Origin: Bacteroidota bacterium
GTDB lineage: Bacteria > Bacteroidota > Ignavibacteria > OLB7
Assembly: GCA_018266795.1 (NCBI GenBank)
Contig: JAFDZV010000009.1
Location: forward strand, 1-64,000
Reading direction: 5' to 3'
Length of the DNA stretch: 64,000 nt
The number at the start of each line of letters is the position of its first letter. The stretch's first letter is position 1. The notes under the pieces were generated by a model, which did not search any database, was not told the DNA's origin, and was given only the letters and a program-made list of their open reading frames with translations. A program made the translations under genes and the position numbers. Positions 61,432 through 64,000 of the stretch are shown here, piece after piece.

Positions 61432-63168
61432 TTATCGTACCAGCTCGAACCGCTGCGAGCGAACGGTGCGACCAACGGTGATGCTGGCCACGTAGAAGCC
61501 GCTCGGCAGACCTCGCGTATCGACCACCGCCTGATGAACGCCGCTCTGCGCCGGTTCTCCGTTCACCGGCCGCGCGATGTCGCGACCGAACATGTCCACG
61601 ATCCGTACGGTGACCACGGCGGCCTGCGGCACCATGTACTGCAGGGTAATGGTGTGGTTGTCGCGATCCGCTGTCGGACGAATCCACGGCTGCGCAACGT
61701 CGTTCCCGGCCATCGAGACACCGGTGATGCTGTCGGGCGGCACGGTGCCGATGCCGAAGTAGGTGTAGTTGAACACCTGATCCTGCACCATGAAGAAGTA
61801 CTGCAGCGGCACGTTCCGGGGTATGCCCCGGACGCCTCCGGCGAAGCTGCGCGTTGGAGAGTCGTTCAGGAGGTCCGTGGTGCTCGCCATACCGGCCACG
61901 TCCCACGTGGCTCCGCCGTTGGTGGAGTACCAGAAGCTCGCGGCAAGCGGCTCCGTGGTGGCGTCGGTTGCCGTCACCTGAGCACTCACGGAGTCAGGCC
62001 CGACGCGCGCCACGCCGTGAGCGGTAACCTCCGGCGGTCTGGTATCGTTGATGAAGAAGCCCTTCTGCGCGAAGAGTTGATCGCCGCGCGTGGAGTCGGT
62101 ATCCGGATCGTGCACGGTGATCATCATCTCCGACGTATCGCCCTGCGCAAGCGACGCCGGCGTAGTGACGTCGATGTTGCCGGTGGGCTCATCCATCCCG
62201 CGGATCGTGAAGGTGGATCCGGCGGCCGGCGTGGTTGTAAAGGTTGCACCGGCGGCGTCGCCGGTAATCGCAATGCTCAACTGCGCAATCCATGATTGAG
62301 TGGAGTCCGCGTCCATGGTGTGCACGTCGAAGAGGTTCAGGGGAATCGTGTAGACCGACGGCGGCGGAAGGGGCACGTTGTGCGGAAGTTGTGTTACGGT
62401 TGCCGGAAAGTTGCTCGGCACGCCGAGACCGAGCGTGAAGTTCCGGTACTCCGGCGGAGCAGGATGGATATTTGTATCGATCGGCTGATAGACGATGTAC
62501 GGATCAGTGAACGGCAGCACCGGCAGATACCAGTCACCCATCATCGCCGGTGTGCCGGTAAGTCCCGTGGACTTGTCCTTGCCGAAACAGTCCTTGCACG
62601 AAGCGTCATCGAAGGTTGCTCCCGTCGGCAGTTCTACGTAGTCCGCATAGGTCACGTAGAAATCGGACGCCTTCTTCCCTTTGAAGCCGTCGTCGGTTGC
62701 CTTTCCGTAGTCGACATCGGTGGTGCCATTGCCTGCAACGGTCACCAGTTTGCACCCGAAGTGATAGCTGTTCATGGCCTGATCGAACTTCCGGGTGCTG
62801 GTGCTGCATTTCACCTGCTTGGCGGAGGAGTCGTAGTAGATATCGCAGGCGGCCATCTGCACTTTGGTATCGGTGCTGGTGGCAATCATCTGGCAGAAGA
62901 TGAACTTCTTCTCGGTCGCTCCCTTGTTCGTGAACTTCGCCTTCAGCGTCACCTCGCCGGTCTTGGCATCCACGGTGATCGTGTACTGCACGCAGACATT
63001 CGGTGCGTCCGGGCGCGGCGGTTTCGCGGTGCGATCGGATGGCCCGATCTGGCTGGACTTGGTCTTCTGCGTCGTTGTCTGCGCCCGGGCCAGCGGCCCG
63101 GCCGATGCACACAGAAGAAGCACCAGACCACAATGCACAGCGTACGATGTCAAACATTTCGCGTTCAT
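61432..63168 (-). CDS. Secreted protein with T9SS type A sorting domain
   Basis: 578 residues from the ATG at 63168, with GGAGGG at good spacing. The signal peptide ends after P-L-A-R-A-Q. Residues ~50-160 have a Cys-rich beta domain (CVQYTITVDAKTGEVTLKAKFTNKGATEKKF...). Ig-like/beta repeats follow. The final ~75 residues, with VRIVDMFGRDIARPV and GLPSGFYVASITVG, form the sorting domain that directs outer-membrane export by type IX secretion. No catalytic motif. Function unknown. Confidence 0.7.
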   Translation of the reverse strand: MNAKCLTSYAVHCGLVLLLCASAGPLARAQTTTQKTKSSQIGPSDRTAKPPRPDAPNVCVQYTITVDAKTGEVTLKAKFTNKGATEKKFIFCQMIATSTDTKVQMAACDIYYDSSAKQVKCSTSTRKFDQAMNSYHFGCKLVTVAGNGTTDVDYGKATDDGFKGKKASDFYVTYADYVELPTGATFDDASCKDCFGKDKSTGLTGTPAMMGDWYLPVLPFTDPYIVYQPIDTNIHPAPPEYRNFTLGLGVPSNFPATVTQLPHNVPLPPPSVYTIPLNLFDVHTMDADSTQSWIAQLSIAITGDAAGATFTTTPAAGSTFTIRGMDEPTGNIDVTTPASLAQGDTSEMMITVHDPDTDSTRGDQLFAQKGFFINDTRPPEVTAHGVARVGPDSVSAQVTATDATTEPLAASFWYSTNGGATWDVAGMASTTDLLNDSPTRSFAGGVRGIPRNVPLQYFFMVQDQVFNYTYFGIGTVPPDSITGVSMAGNDVAQPWIRPTADRDNHTITLQYMVPQAAVVTVRIVDMFGRDIARPVNGEPAQSGVHQAVVDTRGLPSGFYVASITVGRTVRSQRFELVR

Positions 63169-63700
63169 GGCTATCCCTCCGTTTATGATATGGAGATACC
63201 GTGGGGGCGACTTCATGTGGGCGAGTGGGGGGGGATGATGATCTGGCAGTATCCAATGCTCGATGTAACCTATGCCCGGCGATTGCCGGATGCGAGTACA
63301 TGATTGGGTACCGGACCGCCGGGCATTCGGCCGCAGAATGGTTCGCAACGGCGAATGCGGCGGGCGTTCGCAACGGCGGCCTGCACGGTGCGCACAGGCC
63401 GCCGCTACGGCACTACCGCTCTGTTGCCGGGCTTACCCCCGCCCGTGCACGGGGAGTGCGAGAGCGCTCCCGGCACGCGGAGCCTGCTCGCGCGAGGGCG
63501 TGCATGTGCTCCGGACAGAACGCAGCCGCGATGCCGTCCGGCACAGACGGCCTCCGGCGTTGCAGTCCGGCGTCACCCCCCGCAACGAACCGCTCGTTGT
63601 TTCCGCGGCCCTTCGTATTCTTGCGTGCACCCCTTCTCCCTGTTTGCGTCAGCCTCCCGGCCGGCGCAAAGCCCAATCCCATTCGAAGGACCAGGTCATC
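63169..63700. other. 530-bp divergent non-coding stretch
   Basis: Frames here lack protein-like features. It should hold the promoters for the T9SS gene (-) and the partial gene starting at 63701 (+). Confidence 0.35.
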
Positions 63701-64000
63701 GTGATCGCCGCTCGTGTTGCCTGCCGGCCCTGCTCTTCGCTCTGCATCGCCGTTGTACTCATCGTGCTCTCCGGAACGTGGGCCAACTCACAGAGCCTTC
63801 CGCGCCGGACGCCGACGTCACCATGGCAGAGCATGAACGGCCCTTCGGCCGGATGGCTGATCTCGCTGGTCCGCACGCCGAACGGCACTCTGATCGCCGG
63901 TTCCTGGACCGGCGGCATCTATCGTTCCACGGATAACGGGTTCACGTGGACGGAGCCGCAGCCATCGCTGCATCACATCAAGGCGCAGGCGCTGGCCGTT
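63701..64000 (+). CDS. Partial secreted BNR/Ycf48-like repeat protein
   Basis: Open to the window edge. From a GTG preceded by AAGGA, 100 codons are visible: a signal peptide (hydrophobic core IAVVLIVLSGTWA, cleavage near A-N-S-Q), then a repeat beginning WQSMNGPSAGWLISLV, RTPNGTLIAGSWTGGIYRSTDNGFTW. The S-T-D-N-G-x-T-W is an Asp-box, typical of BNR/sialidase-like and photosystem II stability-factor-like propellers. The C-terminus, and any T9SS sorting domain, lies beyond the window. Confidence 0.7.
   Translation, partial: MIAARVACRPCSSLCIAVVLIVLSGTWANSQSLPRRTPTSPWQSMNGPSAGWLISLVRTPNGTLIAGSWTGGIYRSTDNGFTWTEPQPSLHHIKAQALAV

Overview
The window is high-GC DNA from a member of the Bacteroidota/Chlorobiota/Kapabacteria-like (FCB) group. 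Three large secreted proteins end in type IX secretion (T9SS)-style C-terminal sorting domains. TPR proteins ending in a LuxR-type helix-turn-helix, and soluble relatives of the DUF2723 tail, also fit that group. Most genes have a readable Shine-Dalgarno sequence. I cannot name a genus from sequence alone.

Region 1 (1-43 kb) is a mixed, mostly monocistronic accessory-looking chromosome segment. It holds small secreted proteins of unknown function, an SDR oxidoreductase, an alpha/beta hydrolase, and a DUF4062-STAND NTPase-TPR protein next to a TPR-LuxR regulator. It also holds several lipoproteins, a GH30-like glycosidase with PKD-like domains, a hairpin/toroid-type protein next to a formyltransferase, and a propeller-like T9SS protein. 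At 26.3-31.1 kb a 1094-residue DUF4157 polymorphic toxin with a C-terminal HNH-like domain is flanked by two SUKH-type immunity proteins. Further on come a frameshifted DUF218/YdcF pseudogene, a very large zinc-dependent phospholipase C-like protein with a CARDB-like neighbour, and small enzymes (NTF2-like, VOC).

Region 2 (43.2-61.0 kb) is a defence island: a complete type 1 BREX operon on the minus strand, in the order brxA-brxB-brxC-pglX-[DUF262/DUF1524 GmrSD/BrxU-like]-[remnants]-[Septu-like AAA ATPase with AT-hooks + HNH nuclease]-pglZ (type B)-brxL. The genes are tightly coupled, with 4-bp overlaps at several junctions. Between the two cargo cassettes lies a fossil: a decayed copy of the pglZ 5' end followed by a decayed copy of the pglX 3' end. 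This shows that the pglX/pglZ junction served as a cargo slot twice, and that two differently loaded slots were fused. The island is bounded by a 14-bp direct repeat. One copy is the 3' end of an intact tRNA-Ile2(CAT) gene (61.0 kb). The other is a displaced tRNA 3' end followed by a strong intrinsic terminator (43.17 kb). This is the layout expected of integration into a tRNA gene, although no integrase gene is visible.

Region 3 (61-64 kb) holds a T9SS-type secreted protein and the start of a BNR/Ycf48-like repeat protein that runs off the window.
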